This document shows positions 44,710 to 53,635 of a DNA stretch of 64,000 nucleotides, piece after piece. The notes beneath the pieces were generated by a model. It ran no database searches, was not told the origin of the DNA, and saw nothing but the letters and a program-made list of their open reading frames with translations. The stretch is taken from contig NZ_CAJYCN010000004.1 of assembly GCF_913566895.1 (NCBI RefSeq), positions 124,001 to 188,000 on the forward strand. The letters run 5' to 3'. Positions within the stretch are counted from its first letter, which is position 1, and each line of letters starts with the position of its first letter. This DNA is from Listeria ilorinensis. Lineage in GTDB: Bacteria; Bacillota; Bacilli; Lactobacillales; Listeriaceae. Position numbers and translations under genes: made by a program.

Positions 44710-47223
44710 ATGGGATGGTTTAAAGACTTTTTCTTTGGAGACTTCGAAGAAACGGCAGTAAAACCTGTACAGCAAGACAAAATTGTGAAGGAACAACCAA
44801 AGAAACGTGAAAAAAAGGAACCACAGATCCAGCCTGTCCAATCGGTTAAGACGCCAAAAAAAGAACCAGAAACTTATTTGAGACCAACCTCAAAAAGTGC
44901 GAATCGACGACAAGTTGGTACTAAAAAAAGGTCCATTGAAACGAAAATGGTTTATCAGTATCCAAAAGGCGAATTTCGTTTTCCGGTCATTCCTGATCAG
45001 CCAGCGAAAAATGAATCTGTAAAAAGTCAGGATGCAAAGCGACCTGCTTCTTTTCGTATAGAAAATGCAGTTCCAGTTGTCAAAAAAGAAGAACCTATTG
45101 TGAAAAAGAAGCCGTTTCAGGCAACGGAAGTACCATCTCCAGTGTTTGCTTTTCAAAAAAGGCCAAGTAACTTTGAATTTACGCTTAGAAAAACGGAATC
45201 AACAGAAGAAAAGGCGCCGATTACTTTGTTAAAAGATACAGATTTTGAAGTAGAAGCAACGGAGCCATCTATTCAAGAAAAAGCAGCTATCTTAAATACT
45301 GATGGGGCGGTTTTATCTAATCAGTCATCGGAGAGTTTGCAAGATGAGCAAGCTTTCTCTACTCAGCCGCAAGAAGTACACACTAAGCCCCCCATCGTTC
45401 TTGCTGAAGAATTTGGGCATACTGAGAAAACTGTTGATGTTAGTGAGTCATTTTCGGAATCCGGCACGTTGCAAGAAGAGCAAAAAAACATTCAACAAGA
45501 AACAGAAATAGCTAACAAAGAAGCAGTACCTGAAGATACAGAAAAACCTCAGCCTGTAAATGTATCAAAACGAATCGAACGATTAAGCAAACCACGTATT
45601 CCTTTCAATGTGATGATGGTCAATCAGGATCGAGCAAAGGAGAACAAGAGAGTGACTGCTGATCAAGAGGATTTACATACACAGTTAGATGGAAAAGCAA
45701 CTGCGTCATCAGAAAAAACAACAAATACTACTGTCGTTTCGGAAGCTCCAAAAACAGAGACATTGACGAGCAGCGCAAACGGTCATTACCGTTTTCCGTC
45801 TCTGGCCCTTTTAAAACCGCCAGTTTTTGTTGAAAATAATGATGACTGGCTGGATCAGCAAGAAGAACTGCTGAACGAAACGCTGCTTAATTTTAATGTA
45901 CAAGCACATGTCGTCAATCGAACGCAGGGACCTGCTGTGACACGTTTTGAAGTTCAGCCAGAAAAAGGAGTCAAGGTTAGTCGAATTACCAATTTGTCCG
46001 ATGATATCAAGTTAAGTTTGGCTGCCAAAGATATCAGGATCGAAGCACCGATTCCAGGGAAGAGTACCGTTGGAATCGAAATTCCGAACCAACACTCACG
46101 GCCAGTGATGATTTCAGAGATTATGAAAGCAGAGGTATTTCAAAAAAATCCATCACCTCTGACAGCTGCTCTTGGATTGGATATTTCAGGAAATCCCATT
46201 GCAACGGATCTTCAAAAAATGCCACATGGATTGATTGCTGGTGCAACAGGATCAGGAAAAAGCGTCTGTATCAATTCTCTTTTGGTCAGTTTGCTATATA
46301 AAGCCCGTCCAGATCAGCTCAAACTTCTATTGATTGATCCCAAAATGGTCGAGCTAGCTCCGTACAATCGGATTCCCCATCTTGTAAGTCCTGTAATCAC
46401 AGATGCTAAAGCAGCAACCGCCGCTTTGAAATGGGCAGTAGAAGAAATGGAACGTCGTTATCAGCTGTTTTCACATACCGGCGTGCGTAATATGGAAAAA
46501 TATAATGAATATGCTAGCCATCCGGAACATTCCGGCGAAAAACTGCCATATATTTTAATCGTGATTGATGAATTGGCAGATTTAATGATGGTTGCACCAA
46601 ATGATGTAGAAGAATCAATCAGTCGGATTGCGCAAAAGGCTCGCGCCTGTGGGATTCATATGATTGTAGCGACGCAAAGGCCGTCTGTCGATGTAATCAC
46701 CGGTTTGATCAAGGCGAATATTCCAACGCGAATCTCGTTTTCTGTTTCAAGCTCTATCGACTCACGGACCATCCTGGATGCTACTGGGGCAGAAAAACTA
46801 CTTGGAAAAGGGGACATGTTATTTTTACCAAATGGTACAAATAAACCTGTTCGCTTACAAGGAACCTATGTCAGTGATGAAGAAATCGATGCAGTCGTCC
46901 TGTGTGCACGGAAGCAGGGTGAACCGAATTACTTGTTTGAAGAGAAAGAACTTTTGGCTAAAGAAAGTACGCGTGAGGCAGAAGACGAACTGTTCGATGA
47001 TGCCTGTGACTTTGTACTGAAACAAAATGCTGCATCAACATCGCTTCTACAACGACACTTTCGAATCGGCTACAATCGTGCTGCCAGACTGATGGATGCT
47101 TTAGAAGAACACAGCGTTGTTTCCGGTACAAATGGTTCGAAACCACGCGATGTCATTATCACACACGAACAATTGCACAAACTTCGTGAAAAACGAGAAA
47201 TACCAATAAATAGCAGTTTCTAG
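44710..47223 (+). CDS. sftA: FtsK/SpoIIIE-type DNA translocase (SftA/YtpT-like)
   Basis: This 837-residue protein lacks the N-terminal membrane helices of FtsK and SpoIIIE. It begins MGWFKDFFFGDFEE and continues with a long Lys/Glu/Gln-rich, poorly ordered linker (about 20-360). The motor follows: Walker A GATGSGKS (511-518), Walker B region LIVIDELADLMM near 617, and a C-terminal winged-helix gamma domain (about 770-830) that reads DNA orientation sequences in the family. Bacillus SftA is soluble, goes to the septum and clears DNA before division. AGGTG precedes the ATG. Confidence 0.92.
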   Translation: MGWFKDFFFGDFEETAVKPVQQDKIVKEQPKKREKKEPQIQPVQSVKTPKKEPETYLRPTSKSANRRQVGTKKRSIETKMVYQYPKGEFRFPVIPDQPAKNESVKSQDAKRPASFRIENAVPVVKKEEPIVKKKPFQATEVPSPVFAFQKRPSNFEFTLRKTESTEEKAPITLLKDTDFEVEATEPSIQEKAAILNTDGAVLSNQSSESLQDEQAFSTQPQEVHTKPPIVLAEEFGHTEKTVDVSESFSESGTLQEEQKNIQQETEIANKEAVPEDTEKPQPVNVSKRIERLSKPRIPFNVMMVNQDRAKENKRVTADQEDLHTQLDGKATASSEKTTNTTVVSEAPKTETLTSSANGHYRFPSLALLKPPVFVENNDDWLDQQEELLNETLLNFNVQAHVVNRTQGPAVTRFEVQPEKGVKVSRITNLSDDIKLSLAAKDIRIEAPIPGKSTVGIEIPNQHSRPVMISEIMKAEVFQKNPSPLTAALGLDISGNPIATDLQKMPHGLIAGATGSGKSVCINSLLVSLLYKARPDQLKLLLIDPKMVELAPYNRIPHLVSPVITDAKAATAALKWAVEEMERRYQLFSHTGVRNMEKYNEYASHPEHSGEKLPYILIVIDELADLMMVAPNDVEESISRIAQKARACGIHMIVATQRPSVDVITGLIKANIPTRISFSVSSSIDSRTILDATGAEKLLGKGDMLFLPNGTNKPVRLQGTYVSDEEIDAVVLCARKQGEPNYLFEEKELLAKESTREAEDELFDDACDFVLKQNAASTSLLQRHFRIGYNRAARLMDALEEHSVVSGTNGSKPRDVIITHEQLHKLREKREIPINSSF

Positions 47224-47325
47224 TACTATCTGCATACTTTTTCTGTAAATAGAAAAGTGATTGCTGGAATTAACTAAGCCATTTTTCACAAATTTGGTGA
47301 AAGATTTTTCTATTCATAGGGAAAG

Positions 47326-47334
47326 TGCTATAAT
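47326..47334 (+). promoter_or_regulatory. Extended -10 promoter for murC
   Basis: TGCTATAAT (47326-47334) is an extended -10. The predicted leader is about 170 bases and holds two consecutive 11-codon ORFs (47358-47393 and 47412-47447). Confidence 0.55.
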
Positions 47335-47509
47335 GTACAGGTGATTCATATAGAAACATGAAAAAAGATGAAATTTGGGTAACAAGTATATGAACTGAAT
47401 AGAGTAAGAAGATGTCTAAGAAAACGGGAAGATTTCATCACGTTTAAATGCTTGAAAAAGCAGTCTACTAGGCACCCTCTTCCAAGTAAATAGTGGGGGT
47501 TCGATTATT

Positions 47510-48850
47510 ATGACGGTATATCATTTTGTGGGAATCAAAGGAGCAGGGATGAGTGCCCTGGCTCAAATCATGTATGATAAAGGTTATCAGATTCAAGGAT
47601 CTGATGTTGAAAAATATTTTTTTACACAAAAAGCTTTAGAAGATAAAGGCATTAAAATTTTACCATTTTCAGCAGAAAATATTCACGAAGGACTAACGAT
47701 TATTGCAGGGAACGCCTTTCCTGATACGCATGAAGAAATTGAACGAGCAATTCAAATGGATTTGCCTGTGATTCGTTACCATAAGTTTTTAGGTCAGCTG
47801 ATTAACGACTATACAAGTATTGCTGTGACTGGTTCACACGGAAAAACATCCACAACTGGGCTTCTTTCGCATGTGCTTGAGGCGCTTTCTCCTACCAGTT
47901 ATCTAATCGGGGACGGTACTGGGAAAGGATCAAAAGAAGAAGGGTACTTTGCACTTGAGGCGTGCGAGTATCAGCGCCATTTTCTTGCTTATAAGCCTAC
48001 CTATGCGATTATGACAAATATTGACTGGGATCATCCGGATTATTTCAAGAGCGTGGATGATGTTTTCAATGCGTTTGAAACGCTGGGAAAACAAGTAAAA
48101 AAAGCAGTCTTTGCGTTAGGTGACGATGTCCAGTTGCGTCGCTTAGAATTAGAAGTACCAATCATCTATTTTGGTTTTGGAGCAGATAATGAATTTCAAG
48201 CTAAAAATGTGATCAAACAAACGACAGGGACGATTTTTGATGTCTATCATCAAGGGAAATTTATTGATACATTCGAGATTCCTACATATGGGGATCATAA
48301 CGTATTGAACGCCCTTAGTGTGATTGCTCTTTGTGTGCATGAAAATCTACTGATAAAAGATGTAAAACATGAACTTCTATCTTTTGCCGGTGTAAAACGC
48401 CGCTTTAGCATCACAGAAAAAAAACATCAAATTTTAGTAGATGACTATGCTCATCACCCGTCTGAAATCCGTGCAACTGTTAATGCGGCCCGACAGAAAT
48501 ATCCTAATCGTCAGGTGGTCGCCGTGTTCCAGCCTCATACTTTTACGCGTACGCAGGCATTCTTGCAAGGTTTTGCTGACAGTTTGAATATGGCGGACGA
48601 GGTTTATCTTTGTGATATTTTTGGATCGGCGCGTGAAAAAACAGGAAACTTGTCGATATTAGATCTTGCACAGTTGACAAAAGGACATCATGTGATTAAA
48701 GAAAATCATACCGAAGAGCTGCTTCCTTATCATGATGCGGTCATTCTCTTTATGGGAGCTGGAGATGTGCAAAAATTCCAGGCTGCTTATGAAAAAATTC
48801 TTGATCATATGGAAATCCGTGCAGAGTCGGATCAACGGGCAATCAATTAA
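47510..48850 (+). CDS. murC: UDP-N-acetylmuramate--L-alanine ligase
   Basis: This 446-residue Mur ligase adds L-alanine to UDP-MurNAc in the cytoplasm. The N-terminal Rossmann segment [14 protein letters not shown] (about 5-18), the ATP loop GSHGKTST (about 109-116), the central EACEYQRHF near 150 and [10 protein letters not shown] near 309-318 are diagnostic. GTGGGGGTT lies before the ATG. In Bacillus murC also follows the sftA homologue. A terminator follows. Confidence 0.96.
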   Translation: MTVYHFVGIKGAGMSALAQIMYDKGYQIQGSDVEKYFFTQKALEDKGIKILPFSAENIHEGLTIIAGNAFPDTHEEIERAIQMDLPVIRYHKFLGQLINDYTSIAVTGSHGKTSTTGLLSHVLEALSPTSYLIGDGTGKGSKEEGYFALEACEYQRHFLAYKPTYAIMTNIDWDHPDYFKSVDDVFNAFETLGKQVKKAVFALGDDVQLRRLELEVPIIYFGFGADNEFQAKNVIKQTTGTIFDVYHQGKFIDTFEIPTYGDHNVLNALSVIALCVHENLLIKDVKHELLSFAGVKRRFSITEKKHQILVDDYAHHPSEIRATVNAARQKYPNRQVVAVFQPHTFTRTQAFLQGFADSLNMADEVYLCDIFGSAREKTGNLSILDLAQLTKGHHVIKENHTEELLPYHDAVILFMGAGDVQKFQAAYEKILDHMEIRAESDQRAIN

Positions 48851-48868
48851 TCATTTTATAAACTTTTC

Positions 48869-48905
48869 GCCGCTTCGATCCTTTGTGGGTTGAGGCGGTT
48901 TTTAA
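48869..48905 (+). terminator. Terminator after murC
   Basis: GCCGCTTCGATCC pairs with GGGTTGAGGCGG (ending near 48898), then TTTTT. Confidence 0.8.
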
Positions 48906-48912
48906 AAGTAGC

Positions 48913-48942
48913 TTTACAGCAATTGTATAAGTGTATTACAAT
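48913..48942 (+). promoter_or_regulatory. Peroxiredoxin promoter with inverted repeat
   Basis: TTTACA (48913-48918), 18 bases, TACAAT (48937-48942). The -10 is the right arm of ATTGTA-N9-TACAAT (48922-48942), a possible regulator site. Confidence 0.5.
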
Positions 48943-48983
48943 GATTTTTGTGAGATATTTTACTAACTTGGAGGGATCTAGTG

Positions 48984-49529
48984 ATGGCAGAACGATTAGT
49001 CGGTATGCCGGCACCGCGTTTTGAATTGGATGCAGTAATGCCGGATCGTACATTTGGAAAAGTCAAGCTGGAGGATCAAATGGCAGACGGGAAATGGACA
49101 GTCTTATTTTTCTACCCTATGGATTTTACATTTGTCTGTCCAACCGAAATTGTGGCTCTTTCCGCCAGAGCAGTAGAGTTTGAGCAGCTAGATACACGGA
49201 TTATTGGTGTTTCGACGGACTCGATCCACTCTCACTTAGTTTGGACAAATATGGGTCTTGAAGAGGGCGGGATTGGACAGCTCAAGTTTCCGCTAGCAAG
49301 TGATATGAACCATCAGGCTGCCAGAGATTATGGTGTCTTGATTGAAGAAGAAGGCGTTGCACTGCGCGGATTGTTCATTATTAATCCAGAAGGTGAGATT
49401 CAATATGAAGTCGTTCATCACAATAACGTAGGACGAGAAGTAGATGAAGTATTGCGTGTTTTACAAGCTCTTCAAACAGGAGGTCTCTGCCCAATTGACT
49501 GGCAGCCGGGAGAGCAGACTATTTCTTAA
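48984..49529 (+). CDS. 2-Cys peroxiredoxin (AhpC/Tsa family)
   Basis: This 181-residue thiol peroxidase has the peroxidatic cysteine C52 in DFTFVCPTE and the resolving cysteine C169 in GGLCPIDWQ. It should reduce hydrogen and organic peroxides in the cytoplasm; the reductant is unknown, and no AhpF is adjacent. The ATG at 48984 is used, with GGAGGG 8 bases upstream; the GTG just before it is a less likely start. It is monocistronic and ends at a shared long hairpin. Confidence 0.95.
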   Translation: MAERLVGMPAPRFELDAVMPDRTFGKVKLEDQMADGKWTVLFFYPMDFTFVCPTEIVALSARAVEFEQLDTRIIGVSTDSIHSHLVWTNMGLEEGGIGQLKFPLASDMNHQAARDYGVLIEEEGVALRGLFIINPEGEIQYEVVHHNNVGREVDEVLRVLQALQTGGLCPIDWQPGEQTIS

Positions 49530-49532
49530 AGT

Positions 49533-49604
49533 AAAAGCGTGAAGTTATTTTTTAGCAAGGCTCAAAAAAAGAGTCTTTGTCAAAAATAACTTCACGCTTT
49601 TTTT
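49533..49604. terminator. Long bidirectional terminator
   Basis: A stem of about 28 bp with small bulges joins AAAAGCGTGAAGTTATTTTT (49533-) with AAAAATAACTTCACGCTTTT (ending near 49597), between convergent genes. Confidence 0.85.
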
Positions 49605-50715
49605 AAATCAGGTTTTCAGGATTTAAGCAGGTCAATTCGGGAATTACGAAACGACCATCACGACGAATCAATTGGCCGTCAAAATAAATCTCTCCTCCGC
49701 CGTATTCTGGACGCTGAATATTCACCAGGTCCCAGTGGATGGCAGAATGGTTACCGTTATAAGCATCATCATAACATTGACCAGGTGTAAAATGGAAGCT
49801 TCCTTCGATTTTCTCGTCAAATAGAATATCCTGCATCGGCTCATGAATAAATGGATTGATACCGATCGCGAATTCTCCGATAAAACGTGCTCCCGCATCT
49901 GTGTCTAACACACGATTGATACGGTCTGTATCATTTGCGGTTGCTTGAATGATTTTTCCGTTTTCAAATGTAAAAGAGACGTTCTCAAACACAAAGCCTT
50001 GATAAGGGGAAGGAGTGTTATAAGATAGTGTCCCGTTGATGGAGTCGCGAACAGGTGCTGTATAGACCTCGCCATCTGGGATATTTAATTCGCCTGCACA
50101 TTTAATGGCAGGGATATCCTTAATCGAAAACTGTAGATCAGTTCCTGGACCAACCAGCCGTACTTGATCGGTTTGATTCATCAGATCAACAAGCGCATCC
50201 ATCGCTTGACTCATTTTTCCGTAGTCAAGATTGCAAACTTGGAAATAAAAGTCTTCAAAGCCCCGTGTACTCATACCGGAAAGCTGTGCCATAGAAGAAG
50301 AAGGGTAGCGCAAGACAACCCATTTGGTCTTCTTGACACGGATATCCGTATGCATCTTACCAACCGTTGTGCCGTTTATTTTCATTTTATCTGCAGGTAC
50401 ATCGGCGAGCTCATTGATATTATTGCCAGCTCGTAAACCTATGTAGGCATCCATTTCCTTCATCACATTTGCTTCAAAAGTAGCGATATGCTGATATTGC
50501 TCGAGTGAAGCACCTAAGAGAAGAGCTCGATCGATTTTGGGTTCTTTGAGCGAGACAAAGGGCTGCCCACCCGCTTGATACGCTTCTTCTACCAGTGCTT
50601 CAACGAATTCTGTCTGCAAACCAAAGTTTTCAATCAGCACTTTTTCACCTTTCTTAAGTTTTACTGAGTAATGGATTAAGTTATGAGCCAGTGTTTGGAT
50701 TCGTGGATCTCTCAA
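49603..50715 (-). CDS. M29 family aminopeptidase (AmpS/PepS-like)
   Basis: This 370-residue thermophilic-type aminopeptidase shows the M29 metal ligands in GELNIPDGEVYTAPV (about 238-252), EFAIGINP near 303, HFTPGQCY near 333 and NHSAIHWDLV near 344-353. It releases N-terminal residues from peptides in the cytoplasm. The start is TTG at 50715: GAAGGAGG lies 8 bases before it, and the protein then begins MRDPRIQTLAHNL as the family does. An upstream in-frame ATG at 50745 lies before that site and is rejected. Confidence 0.9.
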   Translation of the reverse strand: MRDPRIQTLAHNLIHYSVKLKKGEKVLIENFGLQTEFVEALVEEAYQAGGQPFVSLKEPKIDRALLLGASLEQYQHIATFEANVMKEMDAYIGLRAGNNINELADVPADKMKINGTTVGKMHTDIRVKKTKWVVLRYPSSSMAQLSGMSTRGFEDFYFQVCNLDYGKMSQAMDALVDLMNQTDQVRLVGPGTDLQFSIKDIPAIKCAGELNIPDGEVYTAPVRDSINGTLSYNTPSPYQGFVFENVSFTFENGKIIQATANDTDRINRVLDTDAGARFIGEFAIGINPFIHEPMQDILFDEKIEGSFHFTPGQCYDDAYNGNHSAIHWDLVNIQRPEYGGGEIYFDGQLIRRDGRFVIPELTCLNPENLI

Positions 50716-50879
50716 AATATGTACCTCCTTCAGATTATGGTTCACTTTCTATTTTACATGAAAAAAAGTAAATTCATAGACACCATTCCTTATTAGTTTA
50801 TTTTTTTAAGTTTCCATGCTAAAATAAGGCTAACGATGGTTTCCATGAACGATTTTACGTGACTTAGGAACTACTCGTC

Positions 50880-50904
50880 GTTTACATATGCTTAAAAAGG
50901 GTAA
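50880..50904 (+). promoter_or_regulatory. Sigma-B type promoter for ytxG-ytxH
   Basis: GTTT (50880-50883), 15 bases, GGGTAA (50899-50904) matches the general stress sigma-B pattern GTTT-N13-17-GGGWAT with one change. It lies 28 bases before the ytxG ATG and inside an upstream in-frame extension, supporting the start at 50933. Confidence 0.6.
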
Positions 50905-50932
50905 AGTGAACGAGGAATATGGAGGTGTGGAC

Positions 50933-51385
50933 ATGATCGTTATCTTATATATCGGGGTACTGATCGCGGGGATTGCATTATTAGTGATCGCAATTTCTGT
51001 AAGTAAAACATTGAAATCGACTGCACAGACAATGGAAGAAGTCAGCAAGTCTATCGAAAAAGTGACGGTTGAAGTACAGGGTATTTCAAATCAAACCGAG
51101 AAACTGCTCGACAAAACCAATGACTTATTAGAAGATGTCAATGGTAAAGTTGGCAAGGTTGATCCTGTATTTGATGCTGTTGGTGATATCGGGACTTCTC
51201 TACTTGGTTTAAGTCAGTCAGTCAGACAACTTGCGACACTTGCAACGAACAAAGTAGGCGAGAATGAGGCGCGGCTTGCACAAGCTGTTTCAATCAGCAA
51301 TTCAATACTGGCATTCCGCGACAAATTCAAAGCGAATAAATCGGCAAAACAAGCAGCGAAAGAGGCACATGAAGAAATATTTTAA
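50933..51385 (+). CDS. ytxG: DUF948 membrane-anchored protein (YtxG-like)
   Basis: This 150-residue protein has an N-terminal membrane helix (about 2-22) and a long helical Gln/Lys/Glu-rich cytoplasmic or surface segment with heptad character (about 30-110). It matches the DUF948/YtxG family of general-stress membrane proteins by pattern and by its neighbour ytxH. GGAGGTG precedes the ATG at 50933. A sigma-B type promoter lies upstream. Function unknown. Confidence 0.85.
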   Translation: MIVILYIGVLIAGIALLVIAISVSKTLKSTAQTMEEVSKSIEKVTVEVQGISNQTEKLLDKTNDLLEDVNGKVGKVDPVFDAVGDIGTSLLGLSQSVRQLATLATNKVGENEARLAQAVSISNSILAFRDKFKANKSAKQAAKEAHEEIF

Positions 51386-51405
51386 AAATTTTGGAGGGAT
51401 TACTG

Positions 51406-51912
51406 ATGGTAGATAAACAAGGAATCAATGTAAAAGATTTTCTAATTGGTGGATTGATTGGAGGAATCGTGGGTTCAGTAACGGCACTGCTTCTTGCACC
51501 AAAATCCGGTAAAGAACTACGCGGTGACTTGAATGAACAAGTAGGTACTTTAAAAGAAAAAGGCAATGAATGGAAAGATGTTGCTTATGAAAAGGGTATC
51601 GAAATCGGCAATGTTGCCAAAGATAAAAAAGAACAGCTCGTTGGAACGGCAAGCGGTTTTGTCGGCGTTGTAAAGGATAAAACAGGTAAGGTTGCTGAAA
51701 CAGTGAGCAAACAAGGCAAAACAGTCAAAGAAACAATCAAAAAAAATGCTGATGAAAACAAGGAAGCTGTTGAAGAGGCGGCTGATAAAGTAAAAGAAGA
51801 AGCAAAGTCTGCTGCAAGTGATGTAGAAAAAGCAGCTGATGTCACTAAAAAAGATGTGGAAAAAACAGCTGTAGAAGGCAAAAAAGAAGCAGAAAAAATT
51901 GTGAAAAAATAA
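51406..51912 (+). CDS. ytxH: YtxH-domain general stress protein
   Basis: This 168-residue protein begins with a glycine-rich hydrophobic helix FLIGGLIGGIVGSVTALLLAP (in part, about 12-32) followed by SGKELR, the YtxH signature, and continues as a Lys/Glu/Ala-rich helical tail (about 90-168) with repeated VKE/VEK/AAD units resembling LEA-type stress proteins. The ATG at 51406 has GGAGGGA upstream; an in-frame TTG five codons earlier is part of that site. It is co-transcribed with ytxG and ends at a terminator. Confidence 0.87.
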   Translation: MVDKQGINVKDFLIGGLIGGIVGSVTALLLAPKSGKELRGDLNEQVGTLKEKGNEWKDVAYEKGIEIGNVAKDKKEQLVGTASGFVGVVKDKTGKVAETVSKQGKTVKETIKKNADENKEAVEEAADKVKEEAKSAASDVEKAADVTKKDVEKTAVEGKKEAEKIVKK

Positions 51913-51928
51913 TAGAACTTACGTAAAT

Positions 51929-51962
51929 AAAAAGAGACATGGGTGACTATGTCTCTTTTTTG
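51929..51962 (+). terminator. Terminator after ytxH
   Basis: AAAAAGAGACAT (51929-51940) pairs with ATGTCTCTTTTT (51949-51960). Confidence 0.85.
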
Positions 51963-52217
51963 CGTTCTAATAATGAAAATGTTCAGTGCCAGAATCGTGC
52001 GGATCAAATCGGATAAAGACGTCTTGTTCATAAAGTATTTCAACTCTCAAGCGAAAAAGGTGTAAGGATGCAAAAAGGCGAACAAGTGCATTCTAACGGC
52101 CTCGTTTAAATTTATACACGGTAGAAAATAAAGGGTTGCATTCTTTTCGGAAGGATGATAATATAATTCATACATATTCACTTTAACACTTAAAAGCGAT
52201 TAAGTCGAAAAGTGTTC

Positions 52218-52246
52218 GTGACAAAAGTGGTAATGTCCGTTATAAT
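52218..52246 (+). promoter_or_regulatory. aroA promoter
   Basis: GTGACA (52218-52223), 17 bases, TATAAT (52241-52246). Confidence 0.6.
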
Positions 52247-52291
52247 GGATGTTAAAACTTAGCGGTTTTGAAACAGAAGGGTGGAAGGAAA

Positions 52292-53374
52292 ATGGGTAAT
52301 GCACATTTAGAGGAGCTGAGAAATCAAGTTGATACATTGAACATCGAACTCCTAAAAAAAATCAGTGAGCGAGCGAATCTCGTACAAGAAATTGGTAAAA
52401 TTAAAGGAGCACAGGGATCACTTCGCTTCGATCCAGTTCGTGAGCGTGAGATGTTGAACCAACTAGTCGCGCAAAATGGCGGCCCGTTTGATGATTCGAC
52501 CATTGAGCATTTGTTCAAAGAAATTTTCAAAGCTGGTCTTGAACTTCAAGAAGAGGATCATTCAAAAGCGTTGCTCGTTTCAAGAAAAAGTAAACAAACG
52601 GATACAGTTGTTGATGTTGACGGTGTGAAAATTGGAAATGGTGAACAGATTTTCGTTTTTGGCCCGTGTTCTGTCGAGTCATACGATCAAGTGGCGCAAG
52701 TCGCAGCGGCAATCAAAGAAAAAGGATTGAAATTTATTCGCGGTGGCGCTTTTAAACCACGAACAAGTCCATATGATTTCCAAGGATTAGGTGTACCAGG
52801 TTTGGAAATTTTGAAGCGTATCCGAGAGGAATATAACTTGCGTGTCATTAGTGAAATCGTAACTCCAGCTGATATTGAAACTGCGCTTGACTATGTAGAT
52901 GTTATTCAAATTGGCGCTCGAAATATGCAGAATTTTGAACTATTAAAAGAAGCTGGACGCGTCAACAAGCCCATTTTGTTAAAACGCGGGCTTTCGGCCA
53001 CGATTGAAGAATTCATTGGTGCCGCCGAATACATTATGTCGCAAGGAAATGGCCAGATTGTTCTGTGCGAAAGAGGCATTCGTACCTATGAGAAAGCAAC
53101 ACGGAATACATTAGATATTTCTGCCGTGCCGATTTTGAAGAAAGAGACACACTTACCAGTCATGGTGGATGTGACGCATTCCACCGGTCGTAAAGATTTA
53201 CTTCTTCCATGTGCCAAGGCAGCTTTGGCAATTGATGCAGATGGTGTTATGGCAGAGGTGCATCCAGATCCGGCTGTTGCACTTTCAGATGCAGCTCAAC
53301 AAATGAACCTACCTGAATTTGATGTTTTCTGGAAAGAGATCCTTTCTTCCAACCTGATGAAACAAAGTATTTAG
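52292..53374 (+). CDS. aroA: Bifunctional chorismate mutase / DAHP synthase
   Basis: This 360-residue protein has an N-terminal AroQ-type chorismate mutase domain (about 1-85; [27 protein letters not shown]) fused to a type I-beta DAHP synthase (about 100-355; [36 protein letters not shown]). It starts the shikimate pathway; in Bacillus the mutase domain gives feedback control by prephenate and chorismate. The ATG at 52292 follows GTGGAAGGA. The symbol aroA follows Bacillus/Listeria usage (aroG or aroF elsewhere). ccpA follows, as in Bacillus. Confidence 0.95.
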   Translation: MGNAHLEELRNQVDTLNIELLKKISERANLVQEIGKIKGAQGSLRFDPVREREMLNQLVAQNGGPFDDSTIEHLFKEIFKAGLELQEEDHSKALLVSRKSKQTDTVVDVDGVKIGNGEQIFVFGPCSVESYDQVAQVAAAIKEKGLKFIRGGAFKPRTSPYDFQGLGVPGLEILKRIREEYNLRVISEIVTPADIETALDYVDVIQIGARNMQNFELLKEAGRVNKPILLKRGLSATIEEFIGAAEYIMSQGNGQIVLCERGIRTYEKATRNTLDISAVPILKKETHLPVMVDVTHSTGRKDLLLPCAKAALAIDADGVMAEVHPDPAVALSDAAQQMNLPEFDVFWKEILSSNLMKQSI

Positions 53375-53383
53375 CATGATGAG

Positions 53384-53428
53384 AGGCTCAAACTGCTATA
53401 GACAGTTTGAGCCTTATTTATTATTTTT
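53384..53428 (+). terminator. Terminator after aroA
   Basis: AGGCTCAAACTG (53384-53395) pairs with CAGTTTGAGCCT (53403-53414), then a T-rich run. Confidence 0.8.
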
Positions 53429-53525
53429 CCAACAATAAAAGTCTATATATCTAATATTGAGATTATATCTCTAAAAATGATGCTGTTTTTCTATGAAAAT
53501 AAATGAAAATAAGAAGTGAAAACAA

Positions 53526-53554
53526 TTGCATCTATCAGAAAGTTATCGTATTAT
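53526..53554 (+). promoter_or_regulatory. ccpA promoter
   Basis: TTGCAT (53526-53531), 17 bases, TATTAT (53549-53554). The predicted start is near 53561. Confidence 0.6.
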
Positions 53555-53569
53555 TAAGAGAAGGCAATG

Positions 53570-53585
53570 ATGTTTACGTTTACAA
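53570..53585 (+). promoter_or_regulatory. cre-like site in the ccpA leader
   Basis: ATGTTTACGTTTACAA matches the catabolite-response consensus WTGAAARCGYTTWCWN at 13 of 16 positions, with the central CG and the right half exact. It lies about 10 bases after the predicted transcription start. Confidence 0.45.
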
Positions 53586-53635
53586 AATGGTACATAAACG
53601 CCGTTAAAATAATTGAATGTTGGAGTGTGAGAGAG

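Larger units (their letters stand above)
51913..52291 (+). other. Intergenic region before aroA
   Basis: It holds the ytxH terminator, a promoter for aroA and a 13-codon ORF (52068-52109) with AAGGTG upstream but no aromatic codons. Nothing else is supported. A TATAAT (52162-52167) with TTGCAT 20 bases before it is too widely spaced to call. Confidence 0.5.

Noticed and set aside
48922-48942. PerR box at the peroxiredoxin promoter
   Set aside because: The arms ATTGTA and TACAAT with a 9-base gap do not match the PerR consensus TTATAAT-N-ATTATAA, so only an unnamed inverted repeat is reported.
52068-52109. A 13-codon leader peptide for aromatic attenuation before aroA
   Set aside because: It has AAGGTG upstream but no Phe, Tyr or Trp codons and no attenuator hairpin follows.
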